Of a stretch of 8,768 bases of DNA, positions 1 to 7,543 are shown one piece after another. The position numbers and the translations under genes are program-made. Position 1 is the stretch's first letter. Each line of letters opens with the position of its first letter. The notes below the pieces were generated by a model that searched no databases, was not told the DNA's origin, and saw only the letters and a program-made list of their open reading frames with translations. Origin of the DNA: Gemmatimonadota bacterium (lineage in GTDB: Bacteria; JBHIER01; G020348925). The stretch spans positions 3,702,688-3,711,455 of the forward strand of contig CP070758.1 in NCBI GenBank assembly GCA_020348925.1, read 5' to 3'.

Positions 1-579
1 AACGAACCGGCTTGCGCCTCCGCCTGCCTCGTAGGTGCCTTCAAGAAGACGCCTGAGGGAGCAGTTACATACAATGAGGATATATGTATCGGTTGCCGAT
101 ACTGCATGACTGCCTGCCCCTTCTACATCCCCGCCTATGACTACGCCAGCCCCTTCAGTCCAAGGGTTAGCAAATGTACGCTCTGCTATGACAGGATTAA
201 AGGGGGCGATGTGACGGCATGCGCCGAAGCTTGCCCTGCTGAAGCTATCCTATTCGGCAAAAGGAACGAGCTGATCGATATTGCCCGGCAACGGATTCGG
301 GAAGATCCAGACGCATACGTAAACCATATTTATGGTGAGTATGAAGCCGGGGGAACGAGCTGGTTGTACCTTTCAGCAGTTCCCTTCGAGAAAATCGGAT
401 TCCAGAAGGACATCGATAAAACTCCACCTCTGGCCCGTGCCGGGGGATTTCTCTCAATGGTTCCTGCCGTACTCGTGATATGGCCGGCTCTTCTGGGAGC
501 CTTTTATTCTGTGGCAAAACGTCGGGATACAATTGCTGAAGTCACAGACACGACTAAAAAAAGAGAGGGGGTGAAATAA
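1..579 (+). CDS. HybA/HmcB-type 4Fe-4S ferredoxin subunit with C-terminal membrane anchor (5' partial)
   Basis: The frame is open from base 1, so the gene starts upstream of the window; 192 residues are visible. The protein should carry electrons through several [4Fe-4S] clusters between a catalytic or multiheme partner and the membrane subunit encoded next. Visible cysteine groups are CASAC at the left edge, CIGCRYCMTACP, CTLC, and CAEACP, the usual multi-cluster arrangement of the HybA/DmsB/HmcB ferredoxins. The stretch GGTSWLYLSAVPFEKIGF is typical of HybA-like proteins. A hydrophobic helix at about nt 442-513 (GGFLSMVPAVLVIWPALLG) followed by a basic tail is the C-terminal membrane anchor seen in HybA and HmcB. 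The stop codon overlaps the next start (TAATG), which implies translational coupling. The enzyme it serves cannot be named because upstream genes are missing. Confidence 0.93.
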   Translation, partial: NEPACASACLVGAFKKTPEGAVTYNEDICIGCRYCMTACPFYIPAYDYASPFSPRVSKCTLCYDRIKGGDVTACAEACPAEAILFGKRNELIDIARQRIREDPDAYVNHIYGEYEAGGTSWLYLSAVPFEKIGFQKDIDKTPPLARAGGFLSMVPAVLVIWPALLGAFYSVAKRRDTIAEVTDTTKKREGVK

Positions 580-1799
580 TGGAGGAGATCGCCGTTCGTA
601 CTGGAGACTTTCAATCGTGGGCCAGGGAAAAGGTCTTCATGAGCAAGACCTTTGCTCAATATATGAAATCACTTTTCACCCCATTCAACCTTATCACTGG
701 ACTGATCCTTCTCTTCGGACTTTCTCTCATTGTACTTCGATACATCCAGGGTCTGACGGTTGTCATGCATCCTTCCAATACGTATCCGTGGGGACTGTTT
801 ATCGGTTTCGGACTCCTTTGCGTTGTTCCCCTTGCAGCTCCGGGATTTGTTATGGCCTCGGCCGTATATCTGTTTGGTCTCAGAGAATACCGTCCCCTCC
901 TCAGACCCGCTGTTCTTATAGGTCTATTGGGCTATATTTCCGCCGTCGTCTTTCTTCTTATTGACCTGGGTCGTCCGTGGCGACTTCCTTATCCCATGCT
1001 GGTCTCTTACGGTACCGCCTCGATTCTTTTCTTCGTGTCCTGGTCGGTGGCATCACATGTGTTTCTCTATTTGATCGAGTTCTTTCCGGCCATTTTGGGG
1101 TGGCTTGGTGAGACTCGTTTCCGTCGCTGGATTTCGAAGTTGACTGTCGGTGCTGCCATGTTGGTCGTCATGTTGTCGACACTCCATCAGTCTGGTCTGG
1201 GAGCTCTCTTTCTCCTCATGCCGGGAAAAGTACATCCCCTCTGGTACTCGCCCTATCTTCCCGTGTTCTTCTTCATCTCCTCCATCTTCGCCGGACTTTC
1301 CATGGTTATCCTTGTGAGCACACTCTCTGCGAAACTACTTCGCGACAGAGCCGATGTGAGCTTCCTGGCAAACTTGGACAACCTCACTCTCGGGCTCGGG
1401 AAAGCTGCATCTGTTGTGCTCTTCACCTATTTCGCGATGAAGGTTGTCGGGATTGCCCATGGAAGCCATTGGAACTTCCTGAGCACACCATATGGTCTCT
1501 GGTTTCTTTTCGAGATGGTCTTGTTCGTACTTCTCCCCTGTTTTCTCTTCGCATCTGGCTTCAGAAACAGAAATGTCGCTCTTATACGATTTTCGTCCGT
1601 AATAACCATCGTGGGCCTCATCCTTAACCGGCTAAACGTTTCTATCATCACATTTAATTGGACTCTTCATCATCGTGAGTACCCCAAATGGACGGAATAC
1701 GTTATTGCCGTAACCATTATTACTATAGGAGTTCTCGTTTACAGATGGATTGTGAACCGAATGGCCGTACTCAGAGAATATGGGGGTGAAGAACATTAG
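579..1799 (+). CDS. HybB/NrfD (PsrC)-family integral membrane quinone-interacting subunit
   Basis: A 406-residue, very hydrophobic protein with about ten predicted membrane helices; the first is near residues 37-56 and the last near 374-392. HybB/NrfD/HmcC proteins exchange electrons between the membrane quinone pool and a partner ferredoxin subunit, here the gene immediately upstream. Family-like stretches are MHPSNTYPWGLFIGFG (63-78), the LIDLGRPWR loop (127-135), and HQSGLGALFLLMPGKVHPLW (203-222), which closely resembles HybB. The start at 579 is chosen because it overlaps the upstream stop by one base and follows a purine-rich GAGAGGGGG Shine-Dalgarno region. Whether it feeds electrons into or out of the quinone pool cannot be decided from this window. 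Family assignment is confident; membership of a particular complex (Hyb, Hmc, Cbc-like) is not. Confidence 0.93.
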   Translation: MEEIAVRTGDFQSWAREKVFMSKTFAQYMKSLFTPFNLITGLILLFGLSLIVLRYIQGLTVVMHPSNTYPWGLFIGFGLLCVVPLAAPGFVMASAVYLFGLREYRPLLRPAVLIGLLGYISAVVFLLIDLGRPWRLPYPMLVSYGTASILFFVSWSVASHVFLYLIEFFPAILGWLGETRFRRWISKLTVGAAMLVVMLSTLHQSGLGALFLLMPGKVHPLWYSPYLPVFFFISSIFAGLSMVILVSTLSAKLLRDRADVSFLANLDNLTLGLGKAASVVLFTYFAMKVVGIAHGSHWNFLSTPYGLWFLFEMVLFVLLPCFLFASGFRNRNVALIRFSSVITIVGLILNRLNVSIITFNWTLHHREYPKWTEYVIAVTIITIGVLVYRWIVNRMAVLREYGGEEH

Positions 1800-2083
1800 A
1801 GAAAGGAGGATTATACCTACTAAAATGTGGAGTATACAATTCGCTCACTCATGACCAAAGATGTTCTCATTGGGATTCTCATGTTATGTAATTCTCTTGA
1901 TGAAAGCCCATAGTCAGGAAGGCAGAATGAGTCCATTACCTCTTATTACAATCCATGATGATTGCTCTCCGTTGAAAAGGGCCGCTGATGGAGTTAGTAT
2001 GTTTTTACGGTTTAAGCCGGCGCAGTTTTTTGGAGGGCTGCCCCTGAAAACTACTCACACAATACCTAAGGAGGATATGCATT
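1800..2083 (+). other. Intergenic leader with orphan ribosome-binding site
   Basis: This 284-base stretch separates the membrane-subunit gene from the first GcvH-like gene. A strong Shine-Dalgarno-like AAAGGAGGA (1802-1810) is followed only by very short reading frames: ATG 1825 gives 9 codons and ATG 1851 gives 20 codons (MTKDVLIGILMLC...). A longer frame (from 1861, or from ATG 1927) runs out of frame into the next gene and has no recognisable protein features. The site may mark a decayed small gene, a leader peptide, or nothing functional. A promoter candidate inside it is listed separately. Confidence 0.4.
1972..2000 (+). promoter_or_regulatory. Candidate sigma-70 promoter for the GcvH-like genes
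   Basis: TTGAAA (1972-1977) and TAGTAT (1995-2000) are separated by exactly 17 bases. This is five of six matches at -35 and four of six at -10. Transcription would start near 2007, giving a leader of about 77 bases before the ATG at 2084. It would let the GcvH-like pair be expressed apart from the upstream membrane genes. The call rests on sequence match only. Confidence 0.4.
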
Positions 2084-2779
2084 ATGAATACCCTGTTAGA
2101 TTATATGACTCGGACGTTGGGAATTGAGTACCTCATAGCAGTCGTGTTCATTGTCGGATTCGTCCTGTATTGGCGTTTCCTGACGGGTCCGGAGCAGATG
2201 AGAGTGAGAGAGGTCATAAGAAGGATCAGAGATGTCGTTGGTGGATTTGTGCTCCCGGATCACGTCTTCTATCACCAGGGTCATGCCTGGGCAAGAATAG
2301 ACGACAAGAACGTGGCCACCATCGGACTGGACGATTTTGCTCAGAAACTTGTGGGTAAAATCGATGCCGTTCACATGCCGGGCGTCGGTTCCCCACTCAG
2401 ACAGGGGGAGAAGGGATGGTCCTTGGAGGTCAATTCGCGACCAATCGACATGCTTTCGCCGGTAGACGGAGAAATCCTTTCGGTGAATGAAGAACTCATC
2501 AATTCACCCGAAACAGTTAATACTGATCCCTATGGTAAAGGCTGGTTGATGAAGGTTCGTGCACCGAGGATTTCAGCGAATGTCAAAAGTCTCCTGTCTG
2601 GTGATCTTGCCAAAAGGTGGATAGAAGAGGCGAGAGAAAATCTCCTGTCCAGGGGCAATTATGAGCTTGGCCTCATGTATCAAGATGGAGGTTTGCCCGT
2701 TGATGGTATGGCGAGAAACTTAGATCCAGAGAGATGGGATACAATAGCGAAGGAATTTTTTCTCATCACCGAAGAATGA
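2084..2779 (+). CDS. Membrane-anchored GcvH-like protein lacking the lipoyl lysine
   Basis: A 231-residue protein. Residues 15-32 form one hydrophobic helix (IEYLIAVVFIVGFVLYW), and a GcvH/biotinyl-lipoyl-like fold follows at about 57-160. Recognisable GcvH landmarks are HAWARIDDKNVATIGLDDFA (67-86), SPVDGEILSVNEEL (125-138), INSPETVNTDPYGKGWLMKV (139-158). In true glycine-cleavage H protein a lysine eight residues before the Pro of the 'SP.SGE' segment is lipoylated; here that position is Ser118. The protein therefore cannot carry lipoate in the usual way and is unlikely to act in glycine cleavage. The C-terminal extension (about 165-231) contains DGGLPVDG, similar to the tail of the next gene, which suggests duplication. 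The start follows a strong AAGGAGG (2068-2074) at 9-base spacing. Length is well above the roughly 130 residues of normal GcvH. Function unknown. Confidence 0.88.
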   Translation: MNTLLDYMTRTLGIEYLIAVVFIVGFVLYWRFLTGPEQMRVREVIRRIRDVVGGFVLPDHVFYHQGHAWARIDDKNVATIGLDDFAQKLVGKIDAVHMPGVGSPLRQGEKGWSLEVNSRPIDMLSPVDGEILSVNEELINSPETVNTDPYGKGWLMKVRAPRISANVKSLLSGDLAKRWIEEARENLLSRGNYELGLMYQDGGLPVDGMARNLDPERWDTIAKEFFLITEE

Positions 2780-2855
2780 GAAATAGGTGCGTTGCGCCTT
2801 ATTGACGAAGATTACATTTCTTTTCTTCTTTTAGGTTGAAGGAGACGATGATATT

Positions 2856-3707
2856 GTGAAAAAAGAAAAGGGACGAAAAGAGCGAAAAGGGCGTCTCATC
2901 CCCGAAGGGGAATTGAAGTGTGTCTGGATGGAAGCCGGGGTCGTCTCGTACAAGTTGTGCGATTACGAGTATGAGTGCGAGAGATGTCCCTTTGATCAGG
3001 TTCTGAAAAAGAGAGCAAAAGCATCTGTTTCTCAAAACACACTTTCGGGGAGACACTCAGGCTTACAAAGGATATCGACAGAAAAGGAGGCTGCGAAAAA
3101 TCCACCGGTGGTTAACGAAACCATAAATTTTGACAAGATCTTTCAAGAATTTTACGACATAGAATTTCAAGAGGGTTTATTCTATCACCCCGGACATACC
3201 TGGGTCGATATCGAAAATCCTAACATCGTGAAGATAGGCCTTGACGGTTTTGCTGGGAAATTTCTTCTCGGAATAAAGATGGCCATTCTACCAACAGTGA
3301 GGAATAGAACGGACCGTGGGCAGGTTTGTTGTTGGATTGTTGAAGAGGAGGGAACGCTGCCCATTATTGCTCCACTTACCGGGGCCGTGATTGCCATCAA
3401 CCACCGACTCTCCAGGGAACCAACTCTCATTAACAGAAATCCCTATGAACAGGGTTGGCTCATGAAAATAGAACCTGAAGACTTGCACCGCGACCTTCAA
3501 TACCTCTCTCGTGAACATGAGATACCTCCTCACCATAAAATGGAACTGGAGACATTGAGAACAACACTTGAATCTCACTTGAGAGGAAACTGGAAGCATG
3601 TGGGGCCGACACTGTGTGACGGCGGAAGAATGCTCGATCATATCCGGGATATGATCGGTCCGAAAAGATATTTCGAAATCGTAAGCACCTTTTTCAAGAT
3701 AAAGTAA
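2856..3707 (+). CDS. GcvH-like protein with N-terminal Cys-rich motif, lacking the lipoyl lysine
   Basis: A 283-residue protein starting at GTG 2856, preceded by AAGGAGA (2839-2845). The nearby ATG 2848 meets a stop after three codons, so GTG is the likely start. The N-terminus is highly basic, followed by a cysteine motif with C22, C35, C41, C44 (CVWMEAGV...KLC...YECERCPFD), which could bind a metal or an iron-sulfur cluster (inference). A GcvH-like domain spans about 105-205: GLFYHPGHTWVDIE, NIVKIGLDGFAGK, IIAPLTGAVIAIN, NPYEQGWLMKIEP. The residue aligned with the lipoyl lysine is Glu165. The C-terminal part, with CDGGRMLD, parallels DGGLPVDG of the preceding paralogue. No membrane helix is evident. 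A weak GC hairpin (2785-2799) lies between the two genes, but 76 bases and a shared theme suggest co-transcription. Function not known. Confidence 0.87.
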   Translation: MKKEKGRKERKGRLIPEGELKCVWMEAGVVSYKLCDYEYECERCPFDQVLKKRAKASVSQNTLSGRHSGLQRISTEKEAAKNPPVVNETINFDKIFQEFYDIEFQEGLFYHPGHTWVDIENPNIVKIGLDGFAGKFLLGIKMAILPTVRNRTDRGQVCCWIVEEEGTLPIIAPLTGAVIAINHRLSREPTLINRNPYEQGWLMKIEPEDLHRDLQYLSREHEIPPHHKMELETLRTTLESHLRGNWKHVGPTLCDGGRMLDHIRDMIGPKRYFEIVSTFFKIK

Positions 3708-3779
3708 GCGGTTTTCAAGCAATCTTCTGTGATCTGAGACACTGGCGAGTGAAACCCCATATAACTAAAATATACAAGT

Positions 3780-3831
3780 ATCCCCTCATTGCACGAGTTC
3801 GTGAGAATCTGAAGCTGAGGGGATCTTTTTT
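3780..3831 (+). terminator. Intrinsic terminator after the GcvH-like pair
   Basis: ATCCCCTCA (3780-3788) pairs perfectly with TGAGGGGAT (3816-3824) and is followed by C and a run of six T. The 27-base loop contains a second small dyad (CACGA/TCGTG). It lies 73 bases after the stop of the second GcvH-like gene and separates that block from the two-component operon. Confidence 0.85.
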
Positions 3832-3840
3832 GCATAATAA

Positions 3841-3930
3841 CGAAAAAATTTCGTTTTTGATTTTAACGTCAGTTTTATATATTAGTATCTGATCGATCGC
3901 ACTCTGACAATCTTTTCACGGCGCAGGAGA
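3841..3930 (+). promoter_or_regulatory. AT-rich leader of the two-component operon with weak promoter candidates
   Basis: The stretch between the terminator and the kinase gene begins with a small dyad CGAAA-AAA-TTTCG followed by five T (3841-3858), which may be a weak second terminator. TTGATT (3857-3862) and TATATT (3878-3883) resemble -35 and -10 boxes, but the spacer is only 15 bases. AGGAGA (3925-3930) is the ribosome-binding site for the kinase. No sigma-54 -24/-12 motif and no copy of the 17-bp dyad found near 7500-7620 was seen here. Confidence 0.3.
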
Positions 3931-3933
3931 ACG

Positions 3934-5493
3934 ATGAAATTCACAAGATTACTCAGTTTCCGACTTGTCTGCCTTATGCTAACAGTTATGATCGTCTTTT
4001 TCGGACTCTATACGTATATCAATATTCACGTTCATACCTCCCACCTCATGGAAAACGTACACCTCTCCGCCAACCGGGTCAGTGACGTGATCAAAAGATC
4101 GACCCATTACAGCATGCTCTTGAATCGCAGGGATGACCTGTACCACACAATCCAAACCCTCGGTGACGAACCCGGAATGGACGGGATCAGAATTTACAAC
4201 AAACGGGGTGAAATCATGTTTTCCACCACCCCGGGTGAGGACGGAACAAGTGTCGATCTCCAGGCTGAAGCCTGCTACGTGTGTCACGCCGAGGAGAAAC
4301 CCCTGGAAGCTTTACCCATCACAAAACGCTCCCGAATCTTTTCCTCGCCTCAGGGCCATCGCGTCATGGGCGTCATAAATCCCATCATGAACGAGCCCGG
4401 TTGTTACAACGCCGAATGCCATGCTCATCCCTCCACGCAAGCAGTTCTCGGCGTTCTGGATGTGAAAATGTCCTTGGCTCAGGTGGATACAAGAGTGGCC
4501 GAAAGCAGAACACGAATGATCTCGTATGCGGTTCTCCTGATTGTGATAGTCACCATACTCTCGGCAGGATTCATCTTTTTTATGGTCCACTCTCCTGTGA
4601 AAAAACTCATAGCAGGCACTCAGGAGATTTCCAGCGGCAATCTGAACCATGAAATAGACATCCAATCGTCCGATGAGATAGGTCATCTCGCCCAGTCTTT
4701 CAATCTCATGACGCGCAACCTCTCCAAAGCGCAGGATCACTTGTGTCAGATGGAAAAGATGGCTTCCGTCGGAAAGCTTTCCGCCACAGTCGCTCATGAG
4801 ATCAACAATCCTCTGGCAGGAGTGCTCACCTATACGAAACTCGTCATGAGAATGCTCAAAAAGGAGCGTGTAACATCCGAGGAAAAAAAGTCGGTGGAGA
4901 AGTATCTGACGTTTATTAAAAGCGAAACAGCGCGCTGCGGTGATATTGTTAAGAATTTGCTCCTCTTTTCCAAGAGAACCGGGGGCGATTTCCGGCATGA
5001 GAGTCTCGACACGATCATAGAGAAGAGCCTCCAGTTGGTGAATCACCACCTGGAAATTCAGGGGATCACTCTGGAGAAAGTTCTATGTGAGGAGGACGAC
5101 ATCATTTTCTGCGACGCCAACCAGTTACAACAGGCCTTCATTGCCCTCTTCGTCAACAGTGTCGAGGCCATGCCCAAGGGTGGGACCTTGAAGGTAAAAA
5201 CCGACTGTAAGAAAGGCGATGATACCGTCCGCATTGCCATTTCGGATTCAGGCCACGGAATTCCCGAGGAGGTGAGGCCGAATATCTTTGATCCCTTTTT
5301 CTCAACCAAAAAGGACGAGAAACGGATCGGACTCGGTTTGTCTGTCGTCTACGGAATCATACAGCGACATGGCGGCGCAATTGACGTTCAATCGGAACCT
5401 GACAAGGGAACGATCTTCACTATCACGCTGCCCAGACAAGAACCTGAAAAGGACGAGAAACGCGTTGAATTAATAGAAGAAGCTGTCGCTTAG
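3934..5493 (+). CDS. Membrane sensor histidine kinase with two periplasmic c-type heme motifs
   Basis: A 519-residue kinase. Membrane helices at about 8-30 and 196-219 bracket a periplasmic sensor region. That region holds a CXXCH heme motif (CYVCH, 114-118) and a CX4CH motif (CYNAECH, 157-163), a spacing known from multiheme cytochromes such as c3. A HAMP linker follows at about 219-272. The HisKA H-box is SATVAHEINNPL with phospho-acceptor His288. The ATPase domain has its N box at NSVEAMPKGG (Asn408), G1 at DSGHGIP (438-444), and G2 at GLGLSVV (466-472). Covalent c-heme attachment fits the periplasmic location. The likely signal is redox state or a heme ligand such as NO, CO or O2 (inference). 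The gene ends 16 bases before the response regulator, its obvious partner. The start at 3934 follows AGGAGA (3925-3930). The specific ligand is unknown. Confidence 0.94.
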   Translation: MKFTRLLSFRLVCLMLTVMIVFFGLYTYINIHVHTSHLMENVHLSANRVSDVIKRSTHYSMLLNRRDDLYHTIQTLGDEPGMDGIRIYNKRGEIMFSTTPGEDGTSVDLQAEACYVCHAEEKPLEALPITKRSRIFSSPQGHRVMGVINPIMNEPGCYNAECHAHPSTQAVLGVLDVKMSLAQVDTRVAESRTRMISYAVLLIVIVTILSAGFIFFMVHSPVKKLIAGTQEISSGNLNHEIDIQSSDEIGHLAQSFNLMTRNLSKAQDHLCQMEKMASVGKLSATVAHEINNPLAGVLTYTKLVMRMLKKERVTSEEKKSVEKYLTFIKSETARCGDIVKNLLLFSKRTGGDFRHESLDTIIEKSLQLVNHHLEIQGITLEKVLCEEDDIIFCDANQLQQAFIALFVNSVEAMPKGGTLKVKTDCKKGDDTVRIAISDSGHGIPEEVRPNIFDPFFSTKKDEKRIGLGLSVVYGIIQRHGGAIDVQSEPDKGTIFTITLPRQEPEKDEKRVELIEEAVA

Positions 5494-5509
5494 GGAGTAA
5501 GAAACGGTC

Positions 5510-6853
5510 ATGGAAAATATAGATGTCGGGATCCTGGTTGTGGACGACGAGCTCGTTGTGAGAGACTCGCTGTACAATTGGTTCAAAGAGGACGGCTACC
5601 GGGTGGACACGGCCGAAGACGCCAAAATGGCTTTGAAAAAGCTGCAGGAGAGCTCCTGGGATATCGTGCTCCTGGATATCAAAATGCCTGGTATGGACGG
5701 CATGGAACTCCAGAAGAGAATCAAAGAGATCGACGCCAATATGATTGTGATCATGATTACGGCCTACGCCTCTGTGGACACGGCCGTGCAGGCACTCAAG
5801 GAGGGCGCCTTCGATTACATCACCAAGCCCTTTGATCCGGACGACATGGGCCACCTCATCAGAAATGCCGTTGCCCAGCGAAAACTGACAGAGGAGAACA
5901 TCCAACTCCGCCAAAAAATTGACGAGTTGTCCAAATTCGATGAAATCATCGGCGACAGCCCAGCCATGAAACGGGTCTTTGAGCTGGTCGAAACGGTCGC
6001 GCAATCCGACGCCACTGTCGTCATTCACGGTGAGAGCGGGACCGGCAAGGAACTTGTGGCCCGGGCCGTTCACAGCAACAGCCCGCGCCGCTATTTTCCC
6101 ATCATCCCTGTCAACTGTGGAGCTCTGCCAGAGGGGATACTCGAGAGTGAGATTTTCGGACACGAGAAGGGAGCCTTCACAGGCGCCCAATACCGGCGCA
6201 AAGGGAAACTTGAGATGGCCGACGGAGGCACCCTCTTCCTGGATGAGATCAGCAGTATCGGTACAAAGACGCAGATGGATCTGTTGCGGGCGCTGGAGAC
6301 GAAGCAGTTCACACGTCTGGGCGGAACCAAGGAGATCACTGTCGATTTCAGGATTATATGTGCTACGAACCAGAACCTTGAAAAGATGGTCGAGGAGGGA
6401 ACCTTTCGAGAGGACCTCTATTATCGCATCAATGTCTTCTCCATCTACCTCCCCCCTCTGCGGGAGCGGCGTTCGGACATCCCGCTCCTGGCGAACCACT
6501 TCGCCCAGAAATATGCCTTGGCGATGAACAAAAAAATCACCCAGATCTCACCCGGGGCTTTGGATCTATTGGTTCAGCACGACTGGCCGGGCAATGTCAG
6601 AGAATTGGAGAACGCCATTGAGCGGGCCATGGTTGTCGGCAAACCGCCCCGTATTATGGCAGAGGATCTTCCCTTTCAGCTCAGTGCGAAGAAAACGGAT
6701 CTGACGTCCGATTCCCTGGAGGAAATCGAAAAAACTCATATACAGCATATTTTGGAGCGCATGGAGTGGAACATCACACGCTCTGCCGAGGTCCTCAAAA
6801 TCGATCGTGTCACCCTCTACAACAAAATTAAAAAATACGGCCTGAAAAGATAA
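5510..6853 (+). CDS. NtrC-family sigma-54-dependent response regulator
   Basis: A 447-residue activator with the full three-domain layout. The receiver domain (about 5-120) has acidic pair D12/D13, phospho-acceptor Asp56 (LLDIKMPG), Thr84 and Lys106. The AAA+ domain (about 145-380) has Walker A GESGTGKE (174-181), the sigma-54-contacting loop GAFTGA (221-226) intact, and Walker B GGTLFLDE (239-246). A Fis-type helix-turn-helix is at the C-terminus (about 421-447, NITRSAEVLKIDRVTLYNKI). Intact GAFTGA means it should activate sigma-54 promoters. It is co-transcribed with the heme kinase and should be phosphorylated by it. GGGAG (5493-5497) serves as ribosome-binding site. A candidate target promoter with enhancer-like dyads lies at 7506-7749 in this window. 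Confidence 0.96.
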   Translation: MENIDVGILVVDDELVVRDSLYNWFKEDGYRVDTAEDAKMALKKLQESSWDIVLLDIKMPGMDGMELQKRIKEIDANMIVIMITAYASVDTAVQALKEGAFDYITKPFDPDDMGHLIRNAVAQRKLTEENIQLRQKIDELSKFDEIIGDSPAMKRVFELVETVAQSDATVVIHGESGTGKELVARAVHSNSPRRYFPIIPVNCGALPEGILESEIFGHEKGAFTGAQYRRKGKLEMADGGTLFLDEISSIGTKTQMDLLRALETKQFTRLGGTKEITVDFRIICATNQNLEKMVEEGTFREDLYYRINVFSIYLPPLRERRSDIPLLANHFAQKYALAMNKKITQISPGALDLLVQHDWPGNVRELENAIERAMVVGKPPRIMAEDLPFQLSAKKTDLTSDSLEEIEKTHIQHILERMEWNITRSAEVLKIDRVTLYNKIKKYGLKR

Positions 6854-6858
6854 CGTGA

Positions 6859-7404
6859 ATGGCTTTCATCTGTGTTGTTCCTGTACATCTGCCACAAGAA
6901 TCCCTCCTCATCCCTCTTCTGGAACACATCTCATCATCCTTCCATCGAGAAACACGAATCGTTTTTCTCCCCATCGATCCCTCTTTCGCTTACGACCACT
7001 CCAGGAAACAGCATAACTCTTCCCTGCTCCTGGCCAAGCTGGTGGATATCAAGCCAAAGGACGCTCTCAGGATAGTGGGCGTCACCGATCTCGACCTCTT
7101 CATTCCTATCCTCACCTTCGTTTTCGGCGAAGCCCAGCTCAGCGGTCCTGCCTCCATCGTCTCAACGCAGAGGCTGAGAAACGAATTTTACGGTCTCCCA
7201 AAAAACGACGGACTGTTGCAGCAACGTTTGGAGAAAGAAGCGATCCACGAGCTCGGCCACACCTTCGGCCTCGTCCATTGCCGGAATGATCTGTGCGTGA
7301 TGAGACCCTCAACCTACGTCGAGAACATCGATCTGAAGCCACCGCAACTGTGTTACTCCTGCCTGAAAACCATCGACGAAAAATTGAAGGCCATTCCCCC
7401 CTAA
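6859..7404 (+). CDS. amzA: Archaemetzincin-type zinc metallopeptidase
   Basis: A 181-residue protein matching the archaemetzincin pattern. The zinc-binding site is HELGHTFGLVH (130-140; His130, His134, His140; catalytic Glu131). A second, structural zinc site is formed by Cys141, Cys146, Cys165 and Cys168 (HC-X4-CVM, then CYSC), and Met148 follows as expected. Archaemetzincins are small soluble peptidases found in archaea, some bacteria and vertebrates; a bacterial physiological substrate is not established to my knowledge. The start at 6859 lies five bases after the regulator's stop with no clear Shine-Dalgarno, so translation is probably coupled to the regulator. There is no signal peptide, so it should act in the cytoplasm. 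Its tight linkage to the two-component pair suggests involvement in the same response (inference). The gene symbol is assigned by family only. Confidence 0.93.
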   Translation: MAFICVVPVHLPQESLLIPLLEHISSSFHRETRIVFLPIDPSFAYDHSRKQHNSSLLLAKLVDIKPKDALRIVGVTDLDLFIPILTFVFGEAQLSGPASIVSTQRLRNEFYGLPKNDGLLQQRLEKEAIHELGHTFGLVHCRNDLCVMRPSTYVENIDLKPPQLCYSCLKTIDEKLKAIPP

Positions 7405-7505
7405 TCTTTCCGCTCCGAACACCCCTCAAAAATGAAGCGGACTGAAAATCGTAAAGTGCCGGCGTGACATTCTGGGAAGTGAGCCCCCCGAGGGAGAACC
7501 CGAAA

Positions 7506-7522
7506 TGGCGGAAAATGCGAGG
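7506..7522 (+). promoter_or_regulatory. Enhancer-like dyad, site 1
   Basis: TGGCGGAAAATGCGAGG matches 13 of 17 positions of the best site (site 2 read on the minus strand). Its centre (7514) is 21 bases, two helical turns, from the centre of site 2, as expected for adjacent dimers of an NtrC-type activator. It lies about 246 bases upstream of the predicted sigma-54 start site. Confidence 0.45.
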
Positions 7523-7526
7523 GGAG

Positions 7527-7543
7527 TGTCGTATTTTCCGACA
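7527..7543 (-). promoter_or_regulatory. Enhancer-like dyad, site 2 (best copy)
   Basis: The plus strand reads TGTCG-N7-CGACA, a perfect 5-bp dyad spanning 17 bases; the minus strand reads TGTCGGAAAATACGACA. The size, symmetry and distance (about 225 bases upstream of the predicted start) fit an upstream activating sequence for a Fis-HTH regulator. The gene for such a regulator is 5510-6853. Confidence 0.55.

Noticed and set aside
1861-2127. 88-codon plus-strand frame upstream of and overlapping the first GcvH-like gene
   Set aside because: No ribosome-binding site at 1861, no recognisable domain, and it overlaps by 44 bases a gene with a strong start. ATG 1927 has a better upstream AGGAAGG, but the product is still unrecognisable.
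4312-5049. 245-codon minus-strand frame inside the kinase gene
   Set aside because: Antisense shadow of a well-supported histidine kinase with all catalytic motifs on the plus strand.
5423-6499. 358-codon minus-strand frame inside the response regulator gene
   Set aside because: Antisense shadow of a complete NtrC-family regulator; no domain on the minus strand.
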